Below are positions 63,542 through 64,000 of a stretch of DNA of 64,000 nucleotides, piece after piece; the stretch's first letter is position 1, and every line of letters begins with the position of its first letter. The translations under genes and the position numbers were made by a program. The notes beneath the pieces were generated by a model, which worked only from the letters and a program-made list of their open reading frames with translations, had not been told where the DNA came from and ran no database searches. The stretch is from NCBI RefSeq assembly GCF_963668385.1, contig NZ_OY764327.1, positions 992,001 to 1,056,000 on the forward strand. The letters run 5' to 3'. The stretch comes from an uncultured Carboxylicivirga sp. (lineage in GTDB: Bacteria > Bacteroidota > Bacteroidia > Bacteroidales > Marinilabiliaceae).

Positions 63542-63682
63542 AACAATACATCCTTTCAAATTCAACTTCTTAATGCGCAGTGGTACGCAAATGAATTAGA
63601 TTAGTTTCTTTATTTAGAATAATTTTTAGTTTTTGACAAAAAGTTTATCATCAGTATTTAAATGCTTTTATATTCATTCTGC

Positions 63683-63690
63683 TACATTTG
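63683..63690 (+). promoter_or_regulatory. -7 box before the right-edge gene
   Basis: TACATTTG, a full match to the Bacteroidota -7 consensus, 75 bp before ATG 63766. No TTTG lies at the -33 distance, so support is moderate. The 224-bp divergent gap to the YfiR-like gene holds nothing else I recognise. Confidence 0.45.
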
Positions 63691-63765
63691 CAGCAATAAC
63701 ACCAATTTTTTGGCGATGTGTACAATTGTATTATCAAACACCTTGATAACTAATTTAAAACAAGC

Positions 63766-64000
63766 ATGAATTTAAAGTACCTTAGTATAAAAACCATTAG
63801 CCAAGACTTTCTTAGTGGCAATATTGATAACATAGCGCAAGAATTGTTATCTACACTTAAAAGTAACAGTATTGATAAAAGACAGATAGTTAAAATTGAT
63901 TTAGTCTACAGTTCATCTGATCAAAAACACTATCCAATTATCGAAAACAATTTTGAAGAAACTTTAACTAGGCTTTATAAAAAGCATAAGCCCTCTCATG
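63766..64000 (+). CDS. Unrecognised protein, N-terminal part (cut by window edge)
   Basis: The frame is open from ATG 63766 to the right edge (78 codons). It starts MNLKYLSIKTISQDFLSGN and has no signal peptide. It reads like a soluble, cytoplasmic protein with a helix (IDNIAQELLSTLKSNS) followed by KIDLVYSSSDQKHYP, in a beta-strand-like pattern. I do not recognise the family from this much sequence. Confidence 0.55.
   Translation, partial: MNLKYLSIKTISQDFLSGNIDNIAQELLSTLKSNSIDKRQIVKIDLVYSSSDQKHYPIIENNFEETLTRLYKKHKPSH

Overview
The window looks like chromosomal DNA of a low-GC member of the Bacteroidota, probably a marine or halotolerant Marinilabiliales/Marinifilaceae-type organism (the family level is inference). 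The signs are: promoters of the Bacteroidota type (TTTG, 19 bp, TAnnTTTG) before rpmE2, the ilv operon and the chemotaxis operon; a C-terminal type IX secretion sorting domain; DUF5683, DUF4097 and DUF4377 proteins; a zinc-free type B ribosomal protein L31; and genes for the osmolyte N-epsilon-acetyl-beta-lysine (ablA-ablB).

Layout. 1-7 kb: the end of an ADP-ribosylglycohydrolase-like gene, lon, rpmE2, a GNAT-fold protein, a class V aminotransferase and an AlkD-like HEAT protein. 7-17 kb: tRNA-His, a protease-like TPR protein that has lost its catalytic triad, prfB with its programmed +1 frameshift, arsC-like, a T9SS cargo protein, a DUF4097 beta-helix protein, mpl, rimM, a thioesterase and tsaC. 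17-23 kb: an accessory and decaying stretch with a 270-bp palindromic non-coding element, several lipoproteins, a CPBP protease remnant, a decayed 21-bp (heptad-coding) repeat array and a stray copy of the 3' end of a nearby DUF5683 gene. 23-29 kb: a tight minus-strand operon ablA-ablB-small Cys protein-HTH protein-MarC-sodium symporter, then a MarR regulator and dapD. 30-32 kb: three tandem paralogues of exactly 255 residues.

32.5-46 kb is a complete branched-chain amino acid cluster, ilvD-ilvB-ilvN-ilvC-leuA-leuC-leuD-(citramalate/isopropylmalate synthase-like)-leuB-ilvA. It is preceded by a classical attenuator: an unannotated 20-residue leader peptide with 13 Ile/Leu/Val residues, followed by segments that can form mutually exclusive antiterminator and terminator hairpins. 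Two more intrinsic terminators lie inside the cluster, before the second synthase gene and before ilvA.

46-63.5 kb is one long minus-strand chemosensory operon. Its core, in transcription order, is MCP, STAS protein, CheY, stand-alone HPt, CheA, CheW, CheW, CheR, a kinase-like protein lacking its phospho-acceptor His, CheD and CheB. Downstream follow a GAF/PAS membrane sensor without output domain, two divergent CheR copies, a CheB esterase without receiver, a membrane GAF protein and a GAF/PAS/SpoIIE-type phosphatase. The STAS protein at the start and the PP2C-type phosphatase at the end suggest a partner-switching branch built onto a chemosensory pathway; this is the most unusual system in the window. 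A YfiR-like protein sits just upstream, and a new plus-strand gene starts at the right edge.
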